Source of the DNA: an uncultured Lachnospiraceae bacterium
GTDB lineage: Bacteria; Bacillota; Clostridia; Lachnospirales; Lachnospiraceae
Length of the DNA stretch: 64,000 bases
Direction of reading: 5' to 3'
Assembly: GCA_910585625.1 (NCBI GenBank)
Contig: CAJUFQ010000016.1
Location: 1-64,000 of the forward strand
The translations under genes and the position numbers were made by a program. The notes under the pieces were generated by a model. It searched no databases. It was not told the DNA's origin and was given only the letters and a program-made list of their open reading frames with translations. Below, piece after piece: positions 1 through 6,808 of this stretch. The stretch's first letter is position 1. Each line of letters begins with the position of its first letter.

Positions 1-2
1 TT

Positions 3-161
3 TATCAGAATATTACAATGGCGCTTGTTGTGAAATTCGCCTGCCTTGCATTAGGAGCCGTGGGAATTGCCAATATGTATCTGGCGATTTTCGCAGATGT
101 GGGCGTCATGATTCTTGCGGTGCTGAATGCGATTCGCTGCCTGTTTGTGAAAAAGCTGTAA
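3..161 (+). CDS. Heavy-metal P-type ATPase, C-terminal end (partial)
   Basis: Only the last 52 codons are in the window; the reading frame is open from base 3 to the TAA at 159-161. The peptide is a pair of hydrophobic helices ending in AIRCLFVKKL, with the segment ANMYLAIFADVGV just before. This is the usual C-terminal membrane hairpin of CadA/ZntA-type P1B ATPases, where the conserved AxFADVGVxxLxVLNAxR stretch follows the ATP-binding domain. These pumps export Zn, Cd, Pb or similar cations across the cytoplasmic membrane. The ArsR-type gene that starts 16 bases downstream fits a metal-resistance operon. Ion specificity cannot be read from this fragment. Confidence 0.75.
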   Translation, partial: YQNITMALVVKFACLALGAVGIANMYLAIFADVGVMILAVLNAIRCLFVKKL

Positions 162-177
162 GGAAGGAGGGAATCCT

Positions 178-390
178 TTGGCCGAATATCAGGACAGTCA
201 GCTTTACGCAGGGCTTAAAGAAAGCAACCTGTACATTTTAACTGAATTTTTCAAGATGCTGGGGAACCCTACCCGTACTCGTATCCTGCTTCTTTTAATG
301 GAGCAGGATGCGAATGTCAGCGTTCTGGCAGAGCAGCTTGAAATGACCGTCTGCGGTGTCACACCAGTTAAATTTGCTGAAATCAAATAA
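178..390 (+). pseudogene. ArsR/SmtB-family metal-responsive regulator, truncated
   Basis: A TTG start at 178 follows a good ribosome binding site (GGAAGGAGGG). Residues 20-57 (TEFFKMLGNPTRTRILLLLM, then SVLAEQLEMT) match the first helices of the winged-helix fold of ArsR/CzrA/CadC regulators. After LEMT the expected recognition helix (typically QSAISHQLRxLK) is absent. It is replaced by 13 unrelated residues and a TAA, giving 70 residues where the family has about 100-120. The same frame continues past this stop for about 32 codons (to about 489) with no resemblance to ArsR. I read this as a gene broken by rearrangement, so metal-dependent repression of the upstream ATPase gene is probably lost. 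A sequencing artefact is less likely because no nearby frame restores the family sequence. Confidence 0.7.
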
Positions 391-395
391 ACTGG
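364..395. repeat. Inverted repeat at the ArsR break point
   Basis: CCAGTT (364-369) and AACTGG (390-395) are complementary, and the inner ATTTG/CAAAT extends the stem. The hairpin begins within about 20 bases of the point where ArsR similarity stops. It may be the end of a lost insertion or a recombination scar. Confidence 0.4.
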
Positions 396-512
396 TTATG
401 CGGCGCTGGGATGGAAGTTTCCTCCTAAATTCCCGAAATGCGGCGTGAATATGGAAGTGAATTATGGAGAAAGTTCTTCGTTCAATTAAAATTGTTGTTT
501 GACTATAACAAC

Positions 513-550
513 AAAGGACAGTCCCATTCGTCAGAATAAGATTGTCCTTT
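513..550. terminator. Inverted repeat downstream of broken arsR, possible weak terminator
   Basis: AAAGGACA (513-520) pairs with TGTCCTTT (543-550), leaving a 22-base loop. A second hairpin just upstream pairs TTGTTGTT (492-499) with AACAACAA (507-514). The T run after the longer stem is short, so termination is plausible rather than clear. The remainder of 391-671 has no gene; it also holds a direct duplication of GATGTACTTT around 613-635. Confidence 0.35.
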
Positions 551-671
551 AAAGCACAATATTCAGGTTTTCACATTTATTGCGTATTATTCCGTACTAT
601 CAAGTAAAAATTTGATGTACTTTTGATGTACTTTCCACCATTTCTTGTACTTTGAGGGAATGAAGAAGCGC

Positions 672-2225
672 TTAAAAATCCGTGAGCAACTTCCGTTTTC
701 TCTCAATCATTTCGTCTATTTTTTGCATATATAGAGCCACATCCTTCACATTCTCGCAACGCCTGATTCCTTCCTTCGGATGCACCCGCTTCGAAATGCT
801 TCCTGCGCCCAACGCCACGATTGACTGCACTTCCTCCATGATGAGGATATTGTAAAACCCGGCTTTCCCTGGCCTGGCATACCCTACATTCTCAAAATTG
901 CCCGCCATATTTTTCTGCCGGTAGAGGTAATAAGGCTCAAGCCCTAAGTTTCGGGCATATTCTGCCGTCAGCCCGATGATTTCCCAGGTGTTCTCCATCT
1001 TCATCCCCCGGTAATCTTCCGGGAACATCTGCAGCCTCGCTGCCCGCTTGACGGCAAGGGAATGGACTGTGAGGTTATCCGGCGAAAGTTCCTGAATTTT
1101 CTCCATCGTATGCCTCACATCATCCATAGTCTCCCCCGGCAGGCCCACAATCAGATCCATATTGATATTGTCAAAACCCAAATCCCTGGCCAGCCGAAAG
1201 CTGCGTTCCGTCTGCTCCACGGTATGACGACGTCCGATAAGGTCTAACGTCTCCTGTTTCATCGTCTGGGGATTGATGGAAATGCGGGAGATGCCATGTT
1301 CCTTTAATACGATGAGCTTATCTTCCGTGATGCTGTCAGGGCGTCCGGCCTCCACCGTATATTCCAGCAGATGGGAAAAATCAAAGCTTTCCCCTATCTT
1401 ACAAAGCAGCCGCTCCAGCCGCCTGGGAGAGAGCGTCGTCGGCGTCCCTCCACCGATATAAACGGTATTTAATTTCTTATCTCGGCAGGCATTGGCAGCA
1501 TAATCGATTTCCTGCTCCAGCGCGTCCAGATAAGCGTCCATCTTGTCCTCCCACAAACTGGCAGGGGAGGAGGAAAATGAACAATAGGAACAGATGCTTG
1601 GGCAGAACGGAATCCCTACATAGAGGCTGTAGCCATCCTCATAATCAATCCTGCCAAGCAATTCCATCTCACGCCTGGCAATCTCCAGGCTCAGGCCGAT
1701 CTTCTGCTCCGACGCCAGATATGTTTCTGCCATAAAAGCCCGGATTTCTGCCTCGCTTTTACCATCTTTCAGCATAGACATGGGAATCTTCGTGGGCCGG
1801 ATGCCGGTCAGCGTCCCCCAGGGAAGCTCCTGCCCGGCGTATTCTGACAGCATCTGGTACAAACAGCGTTTCAGGCGGTTCTTTGTATCCTTGCGGTCTG
1901 AGAAATCTACCTGGGTTTCTGCCTTGGCAGCGGGCAGCCGCCCTGCTCCTACCGGCTGTATTTCTTGCATTACGTCTCCCCTGTATCCGGGCTGCAATCC
2001 CTTGGGATTCTCCACAAGGATAATCCCTATCCTACCCCCGCCGCTTCCCTGCGCTTCCCTGCAGTAACAGACTTCAAGGCGAAACAGCGGCAGATGCTCC
2101 TGTTCCAGACCGCAGACTCGCCCGGCGTCTGCAAAAACCTTTACATCCTCGGCGGGATAAAATGCTTTCACGAGGGAATGGATGTCATATTCAAAATCTG
2201 CCTCATTCAGCCAAACAGTTATCAT
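672..2225 (-). CDS. hemZ: HemZ-type radical SAM coproporphyrinogen dehydrogenase
   Basis: A 517-residue protein of the oxygen-independent coproporphyrinogen III oxidase-like family, close to the usual HemZ length of about 490-520. The radical SAM cluster motif CPSICSYC lies at residues 208-215 (Cys208, 212, 215), followed by GGGTPTTLS and the TVEAGRPDSI segment of this group. The N-terminal 200 residues are the HemZ-specific extension with the GIRPTKI motif. Members use S-adenosylmethionine and a [4Fe-4S] cluster to decarboxylate coproporphyrinogen or act on related tetrapyrroles in the cytosol. It is the last gene of a minus-strand operon, 12 bases after the MBL-fold gene. No other heme genes are in view, so the true substrate in this organism is open. 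Confidence 0.88.
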   Translation of the reverse strand: MITVWLNEADFEYDIHSLVKAFYPAEDVKVFADAGRVCGLEQEHLPLFRLEVCYCREAQGSGGGRIGIILVENPKGLQPGYRGDVMQEIQPVGAGRLPAAKAETQVDFSDRKDTKNRLKRCLYQMLSEYAGQELPWGTLTGIRPTKIPMSMLKDGKSEAEIRAFMAETYLASEQKIGLSLEIARREMELLGRIDYEDGYSLYVGIPFCPSICSYCSFSSSPASLWEDKMDAYLDALEQEIDYAANACRDKKLNTVYIGGGTPTTLSPRRLERLLCKIGESFDFSHLLEYTVEAGRPDSITEDKLIVLKEHGISRISINPQTMKQETLDLIGRRHTVEQTERSFRLARDLGFDNINMDLIVGLPGETMDDVRHTMEKIQELSPDNLTVHSLAVKRAARLQMFPEDYRGMKMENTWEIIGLTAEYARNLGLEPYYLYRQKNMAGNFENVGYARPGKAGFYNILIMEEVQSIVALGAGSISKRVHPKEGIRRCENVKDVALYMQKIDEMIERKRKLLTDF

Positions 2226-2237
2226 ATCCGCCGCCCC

Positions 2238-2864
2238 CTACAGAAATGGATTGCTGCTCTTCTCCATGCCAATGGTCGTAAGCCCCATATGTCCCGGATA
2301 GACTTTCACCTCATCCGGCAGGGAAAACAGCTTCTCCCGGATAGAACGTATCAGCTGCGACATGCTTCCCCGCGGGAAATCCGTCCGCCCCACAGACTGG
2401 CAAAAGAGAGTATCTCCGCAAAACAATGCCTGATCTTTCTCAGCATAATAACAGCAGCCGCCTTCCGTGTGTCCCGGGGTATGCAGAACCTTAAGTTCCA
2501 TGCCGGCAAGTTCAAGCGTCTCACCGTCCTTCACGAACACATCTGCATGGTAAACATCCGTGCGCCCAATCATTCCCGAAGCGTTAAGCCCTGGCTGCTT
2601 CAAGGTATCTTTCTCCGCCTCATGGGCGTAAATCTTAATTCCAAAAATATCTGCCAGCTCCTCTGCCGCCATTGCATGATCGAAATGCCCATGAGTCAGC
2701 AGGACTGCCTGAGGCTTTAACCCCTCCTGCTTAATTTGTTTAGCAAGGAAGGATGCGGAATCGCCGGGATCCACAATCAGCATTTCTTTCGTCTCCTCAT
2801 TGATTGCAAAATAACAGTTCGTCTGCACCTGCCCTACGCAATATTGCTCAATCTTCATAATCAT
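2238..2864 (-). CDS. MBL-fold metallo-hydrolase (glyoxalase II-like)
   Basis: With this start the protein has 208 residues. The metal-binding THGHFDH motif sits at about residues 57-63, followed by HTPGHTEGG (third metal ligand region), GDTLF and a late YPGHM motif. This is the ordered set of a binuclear-zinc/iron hydrolase of the GloB/YcbL type, a cytosolic thioester or related ester hydrolase. The ATG at 2864 is preferred over an in-frame ATG at 2891 because GAAAGGAA lies at proper spacing before it. The gene sits between an unknown protein and hemZ on the same strand; this MBL-hemZ pairing suggests co-transcription but does not reveal the substrate. Confidence 0.85.
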   Translation of the reverse strand: MIMKIEQYCVGQVQTNCYFAINEETKEMLIVDPGDSASFLAKQIKQEGLKPQAVLLTHGHFDHAMAAEELADIFGIKIYAHEAEKDTLKQPGLNASGMIGRTDVYHADVFVKDGETLELAGMELKVLHTPGHTEGGCCYYAEKDQALFCGDTLFCQSVGRTDFPRGSMSQLIRSIREKLFSLPDEVKVYPGHMGLTTIGMEKSSNPFL

Positions 2865-2904
2865 TGTATTCCTTTCTGCTTCTTTTTTCATAATCGCTTG
2901 CTTT

Positions 2905-3594
2905 TTAAAGTTTTATTTCATTCTTGTTCCCATGCAGGATTAATTCTTTATCGGTACGATCTACGCCGATAATCATTCCTTTCCTGTCATACTGGGTCAG
3001 TAAATCCGAGTTCTTCACAAGATGGCGCCGCCCGTTTTCAGACAGGAAATCCTCAATCTCTTTTCGGTCTCCCCTACGGAATATCGCGCGGATTTCATCC
3101 TGGGTATAGGCTGGCTGCGCTGCAGCCTCCGGCCCGGGGAGCAGATACTCTGCAGGCAATTCTCCTGCCCAGCCCATATAACCAGCATCCTCCCCTGCCT
3201 TCTCCATACGTTCTTCCAGGACTTCCGGGAAATCTGCCCTGGCCTCTTTGGACGGCTCATTCCAAATCTTATCCCATAGAGATTTTAGGAAAGTGACGGC
3301 CGTTTCTGCGAATTTGCGGATTTGTTCAGAAAGATTTGTGCGCTGCCCGCTCTGCTCCTTCCCCTGGCGGGACAGCTCCACCCGCACGCCCTGGCTTACA
3401 TTTTCCTGCGGCTGCCTAGCGGTGTCCTGCCCGGCTTCAACCTTGGGGCTTTTCTGCTTCTCCTCGTTTTTTTCGTAAATGACGCCCTGCTTCTCCGGAT
3501 CCAGATGGAACTCCGGCGAATCTATGCTCTTTCGCTTCGTCTGGTTGATTTTCGCATACTCATAATATTTCTGTCCATTTATTTTATCTACCAT
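2905..3594 (-). CDS. Uncharacterised hydrophilic protein, first gene of the hemZ operon
   Basis: A soluble 229-residue protein with no signal peptide or membrane segment. The N-terminal half is charged and Gln/Lys/Glu-rich (low complexity, probably disordered) and contains VRVELSRQGKEQ. The C-terminal 70 residues are more ordered, with DEIRAIFRRGDRKEIEDFLS and a final strand-rich segment (GMIIGVDRTDKELILHG). I do not recognise a family and assign no function. The ATG at 3594 is chosen because GGGGA lies six bases upstream; an in-frame ATG at 3615 has no such site. A sigma-A promoter (3639-3667) lies directly upstream. Confidence 0.7.
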   Translation of the reverse strand: MVDKINGQKYYEYAKINQTKRKSIDSPEFHLDPEKQGVIYEKNEEKQKSPKVEAGQDTARQPQENVSQGVRVELSRQGKEQSGQRTNLSEQIRKFAETAVTFLKSLWDKIWNEPSKEARADFPEVLEERMEKAGEDAGYMGWAGELPAEYLLPGPEAAAQPAYTQDEIRAIFRRGDRKEIEDFLSENGRRHLVKNSDLLTQYDRKGMIIGVDRTDKELILHGNKNEIKL

Positions 3595-3638
3595 AATGTC
3601 CCCATTTCTCAGCATACACCTAAAATGATTCCAGCTCT

Positions 3639-3667
3639 ATCATACCAAGCAGGGAAAGTCGCGTCAA
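3639..3667 (-). promoter_or_regulatory. Sigma-A promoter for the unknown-MBL-hemZ operon
   Basis: On the minus strand TTGACG (3667-3662) and TATGAT (3644-3639) are separated by exactly 17 bases. The predicted start of transcription is about 35 bases upstream of the 3594 ATG. It is back-to-back with the riboswitch promoter at 3683. Confidence 0.7.
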
Positions 3668-3682
3668 TCCTTACTTTTTTCC

Positions 3683-3711
3683 TTGCAATGTCAGGCAAGC
3701 CGTAGTATAAT
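3683..3711 (+). promoter_or_regulatory. Sigma-A promoter for the queuosine-salvage operon
   Basis: TTGCAA (3683-3688) and a perfect TATAAT (3706-3711) have a 17-base spacer. Transcription would start about 20 bases before the preQ1-I aptamer, the normal arrangement for this riboswitch class. Confidence 0.8.
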
Positions 3712-3736
3712 TACATGGTTTGTAAAAAATCATATA

Positions 3737-3777
3737 AGACAGTTCGCAACCATCCTGTCTCTAAACAAAACTAGGGA
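3737..3777 (+). promoter_or_regulatory. preQ1-I riboswitch aptamer
   Basis: The P1 stem AGACAG (3737-3742) pairs with CTGTCT (3755-3760). The loop TTCGCAACCATC and the A-rich 3' tail AAACAAAACTAGGG (3763-3776) match the compact H-type pseudoknot of preQ1 class I aptamers (compare the known TCGCA loop and AACAAAACAAGG tail of thermophilic examples). It lies just downstream of a good promoter and upstream of two genes that make sense as queuosine-precursor genes. Binding of 7-aminomethyl-7-deazaguanine is expected to stabilise P1 and the pseudoknot. Confidence 0.88.
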
Positions 3778-3827
3778 TTTGAGAGACGGTTATCTTCCGT
3801 GCCTTTGTGCCGGAGTATGCCGTTTTT
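3757..3827 (+). terminator. preQ1 riboswitch expression platform: antiterminator/terminator switch
   Basis: A long imperfect hairpin runs from ACGG (3786-3789) to CCGT (3820-3823) and ends in five Ts (3823-3827), an intrinsic terminator. GTCTCT (3757-3762), which includes the 3' half of the aptamer P1 stem, is complementary to AGAGAC (3782-3787), which overlaps the foot of the terminator. The two pairings are mutually exclusive. Ligand-bound aptamer should free AGAGAC and allow termination, so the operon is predicted to be off when preQ1 is plentiful. Confidence 0.75.
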
Positions 3828-3926
3828 CTGTCATTTTGAACGCCATATTCAAAAAAGGCTTTTCTGCCCCTGGTTTTTCAGAATGACATGGAAAACCACC
3901 ATGCGTACTGTCGGAAAGGATCAAAA

Positions 3927-4661
3927 ATGGAAGAATTTACCCCAAACCGTTATGCCGTCATCCATGAAAAAAATCCCAGGGAAATCGTGATGCTCCGGGG
4001 GCGTGGCTGCAGCTGGCGGCGTTGCCGCTTCTGCGACTACCATCTCGACTCTTCGCCAGATGAAGGAGCAAATTTTGCGCTGAACAAAGAACAGCTCTTA
4101 AAAGTCACCGGCATCTACCGCAAACTGGAAGTCATCAACTCCGGGAGCTTCGTGGATTTGGACGAAGCAACTTTGTCACAGATTGCAGAGGTCTGTCAGA
4201 AACACAATATCTGCCAGGTGCATTTTGAGTGCCATTGGCGGCACCGCGACGCAATCGCAGATTTCCGCAGGCGATTCGCAGGCCTTGGCATTACGCTTAA
4301 ACTCAAGACCGGTGTGGAAACTTTTGACGCATTGTTCCGGGAGAGTTACTTAGGCAAAGGGATTGATACGGACAGCCCAAAAGAAATCGCCAGATACTTC
4401 GACGAGGTATGCCTGCTGCTGGGCATCCCCGGGCAGACAGCTGAGAGCATGGAACATGACATCCAGACCGGGCTTGCCCATTTTGAACGTATCTGCGTCA
4501 ACATCATGCAGGAAAACTTGAGACCCATAAAGCCAGATCCCCGGGTAATTGCTATATTTTCAAGAGAGCTTTACCCCAAATACATCAAAGACAGCCGGGT
4601 GGATATTCTTATGGAAAATACTGCTTTCGGCGTAGGAGGTGTCGTAGAACATGCAAAATGA
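3927..4661 (+). CDS. Radical SAM protein, probable QueL-type queuine lyase
   Basis: A cytosolic 244-residue radical SAM enzyme. The cluster-binding cysteines lie near the N terminus in GCSWRRCRFCDYH (about residues 28-40), with four rather than three residues between the first two cysteines. Later features are LKTGVETFD and LLGIPGQTAES, typical of the SAM-binding half barrel. Start 3927 is chosen for AAGGA at correct spacing; an upstream in-frame ATG (3888) lacks a site. The preQ1 riboswitch in front and the YhhQ transporter overlapping its 3' end by 11 bases place it in queuosine-precursor salvage. The radical SAM enzyme known in that role in gut clostridia is QueL, which releases preQ1 from queuine. 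The QueL identification is inference from context; another deazaguanine-related activity is possible. Confidence 0.65.
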   Translation: MEEFTPNRYAVIHEKNPREIVMLRGRGCSWRRCRFCDYHLDSSPDEGANFALNKEQLLKVTGIYRKLEVINSGSFVDLDEATLSQIAEVCQKHNICQVHFECHWRHRDAIADFRRRFAGLGITLKLKTGVETFDALFRESYLGKGIDTDSPKEIARYFDEVCLLLGIPGQTAESMEHDIQTGLAHFERICVNIMQENLRPIKPDPRVIAIFSRELYPKYIKDSRVDILMENTAFGVGGVVEHAK

Positions 4662-5376
4662 ACTATTATTATTCTTAACACTGGTAATCACTTACTCTGC
4701 CGTCCTGCTCTTATTTGCCTTATTTAAGGAGCAGGGGCTGTACTTATGGACGGTTGTCGCCACAATTGCCGCAAACATAGAAGTGCTGATTGTCATCGAC
4801 GCCTTTGGCATGGAGATGACGCTGGGCAACATCCTTTTTGCCTCTACCTTCCTCGTGACGGATATCGCGAGCGAACTGTACGGCAAGAAAGCTGCGCAGA
4901 CTGCTGTGTGGCTGGGCATCGCGACTTCGGTCTGCTTTATCCTCATCAGCCAGTCCTGGATGCTTTATATCCCCAATGAAAATGATTTTGCCAGCCCAAG
5001 CATCCGCACGGTGTTCTCCAACACGCCGCGGCTGATGTTCGTGGGAATCGCAGTATATGTCATCGTCCAGCTCTTTGACGTCTGGGCTTATCACAAATGG
5101 TGGGAATTTACCAGCCGCAAATTCAAAGACCGCAAGAAATTCCTGTGGCTGAGGAATAATGGCTCCACATTGGTCTCCCAGCTTCTGAATACCGTGCTGT
5201 TCACCTGGGGCGCATTTGTAGGCACCCATAGCACACAGACGCTTGTTTCTATCGCGTGTGCCAGCTATGTCATTTTCGTCGCCACCAGCCTTGCCGACAC
5301 GCCTTACGTCTACCTGGCGCGCTATCTGCAGGCAAAGTTAAGCCAGACGCACCACAGCAGGACGGAAAGGACATGA
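4651..5376 (+). CDS. yhhQ: YhhQ-family queuosine-precursor transporter
   Basis: A 241-residue integral membrane protein with about six hydrophobic helices. It carries the VUT/YhhQ signatures DIASELYGKKAA (about residues 71-82) and WLRNNGSTLVSQLLNTV (about residues 167-183). E. coli YhhQ imports preQ0 and preQ1; family members in other bacteria take up queuine. The start overlaps the end of the radical SAM gene, so the two are translationally coupled and controlled together by the preQ1 riboswitch. Whether the cargo is preQ1 or queuine cannot be read from sequence; with a QueL-like partner, queuine would be the more useful substrate. Confidence 0.88.
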   Translation: MQNELLLFLTLVITYSAVLLLFALFKEQGLYLWTVVATIAANIEVLIVIDAFGMEMTLGNILFASTFLVTDIASELYGKKAAQTAVWLGIATSVCFILISQSWMLYIPNENDFASPSIRTVFSNTPRLMFVGIAVYVIVQLFDVWAYHKWWEFTSRKFKDRKKFLWLRNNGSTLVSQLLNTVLFTWGAFVGTHSTQTLVSIACASYVIFVATSLADTPYVYLARYLQAKLSQTHHSRTERT

Positions 5377-5479
5377 GATTCGTTATCCTCTTCAAGTCAA
5401 ACACCTGCAAAATAGACTGACAATTATTTATATTTTCAGATTTTGTTGAATATTGTCGTAATTTGTCGCATAATTTTTC

Positions 5480-5508
5480 TTGATTTTTCCCTTTTTTCGA
5501 CTTATAAT
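5480..5508 (+). promoter_or_regulatory. Sigma-A promoter for the exported-protein gene pair
   Basis: TTGATT (5480-5485) and TATAAT (5503-5508) are separated by 17 bases; the first gene starts 74 bases downstream at 5582 behind AAAAGGGGGA. Confidence 0.65.
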
Positions 5509-5581
5509 GACTACAATGCCCGTGAAAAAACGACAACAGCCAGGCATTGCCAGACAAAAAGCCGAAAAGGGGGAATTTTTT

Positions 5582-6091
5582 ATGAGCAAAAGAAAAAAAC
5601 AGCTGCTGTCTGCAGCAGGAGGCACGTTGATTGTGGCGCTTACCGTGCTGATTTGTTACCTCGTCTTCACAAAAAACGAAGACCTGAACCTAAAGTATGA
5701 CGACAACGCCACTGTCGGCATCATGCCAGGGATTGACCTGGACGCGCGCAGGAAGGAGCTGCAGGACGCCTTAGACCGCAGCATGATAGCCTATTCCATC
5801 AATACTTCCCCAGTGTTCCTCAATGGTACTTCCAAAGGAAACTTACTGATTGAAAACCCGGGAAACAACGCCAAGCTCCTCCGGGTGAGCATTAAGATTG
5901 ACAGCACGCAGGAAGAAATCTACTCGTCTGAATACCTAAAGCCGGGAACTTACATTGATTCCGTAGCCCTGGACAAAGTCTTGGAAAAAGGCACTTATGA
6001 CGCCACTGCCTACTTCCTGGCATATGACGAGGCAGACGGCGAGTACATCGGCGAGACCGGGGCGCAGATTACCATCACCGTACAGAACTGA
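5582..6091 (+). CDS. Membrane-anchored extracytoplasmic protein, unknown function
   Basis: A 169-residue protein with a basic N terminus and one hydrophobic helix (about residues 10-30, GTLIVALTVLICYLVFT), followed by a roughly 135-residue outside domain rich in beta-strand patterns (NLLIENPGNNAKLLRVSIKI, then LEKGTYDATAYFLAYD). The pattern resembles an immunoglobulin-like fold of a surface or pilus-associated protein, but I recognise no named family. The start at 5582 is fixed by AAGGGGGA directly upstream. It is followed 53 bases later by a second exported protein and then an EpsG-like gene, suggesting a surface-assembly function. Confidence 0.6.
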   Translation: MSKRKKQLLSAAGGTLIVALTVLICYLVFTKNEDLNLKYDDNATVGIMPGIDLDARRKELQDALDRSMIAYSINTSPVFLNGTSKGNLLIENPGNNAKLLRVSIKIDSTQEEIYSSEYLKPGTYIDSVALDKVLEKGTYDATAYFLAYDEADGEYIGETGAQITITVQN

Positions 6092-6144
6092 TTTTCAGCA
6101 ATGACAGACCCATACTATGACAGATGACGGCAGGAGGTATACTT

Positions 6145-6729
6145 ATGAAGAAAAAAACATTATTTTTACAGCTGGCACTGGCAGCATCGCTTCTTTTTTC
6201 CACGGTCTCTTATGCAGCAGCCCCTGAGACCAGCAGAGACATCCCAGTCGGAGGATCCGGGCAGATGGAGATGATAGGAACCATTGAGCCAACCATTCTT
6301 TCTGTCACGATGCCGACCTTCGTCCCCTTCAACATCAGCAACAGCCTTACCACCCAGAACAAGGTCATTTCTCCCAGGATTAGGATGAAGAACAATTCCA
6401 ACATCCCGGTTCGGGTGGATGTCGCGTACACAAAAGTGGACCTGAGCAAGCTGAACCATGTGGAATGGAGCAATACCGGCACAGTGAATGACAACCAGAT
6501 TGCCATCGGCTTAAAGCAGGAAGAGACGAAAGACGAAATGCCGACCAGCTTAGCCCAGGCAAGATGGCTGAAGGCAAATGTAAGCCAGGATATGAATGTA
6601 CTTATCCTCAATGCCAACCAGGAAGACGCACTGTACGTTGTCGGCACCCTCGGTCAGAATGTGTCCGACAGCGGGACGTTTAACGTAACGCCGACATTCG
6701 TGGTCAGCAGGACGTCCGCAGCCGAATAG
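6145..6729 (+). CDS. Secreted protein with signal peptide, unknown function
   Basis: A 194-residue protein beginning with a clear Sec signal peptide (KKK, then a hydrophobic stretch ending SYAAA at about residue 25). The mature part is beta-rich, with TIEPTILSVTMPTFVPFNI and a late GTFNVTPTFVVS, reminiscent of WxL-like or pilin-like surface proteins, though the WxL signature is missing. The ATG at 6145 has GGAGGT at correct spacing. No sortase motif or C-terminal anchor is present. It is probably co-transcribed with the membrane-anchored protein upstream; the two may form a complex at the cell surface. Function not assigned. Confidence 0.6.
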   Translation: MKKKTLFLQLALAASLLFSTVSYAAAPETSRDIPVGGSGQMEMIGTIEPTILSVTMPTFVPFNISNSLTTQNKVISPRIRMKNNSNIPVRVDVAYTKVDLSKLNHVEWSNTGTVNDNQIAIGLKQEETKDEMPTSLAQARWLKANVSQDMNVLILNANQEDALYVVGTLGQNVSDSGTFNVTPTFVVSRTSAAE

Positions 6730-6808
6730 AAACCAAATGAACCTACATAAACCCTAACTTATCAAGAAACGCATCTGTTTATAGTATATTTTCGCGGAGG
6801 GTACCGCC

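Noticed and set aside
1965..2720. 251-codon frame spanning the hemZ/MBL boundary on the plus strand
   Set aside because: Overlaps two strong genes in antisense and shows no coding signature.
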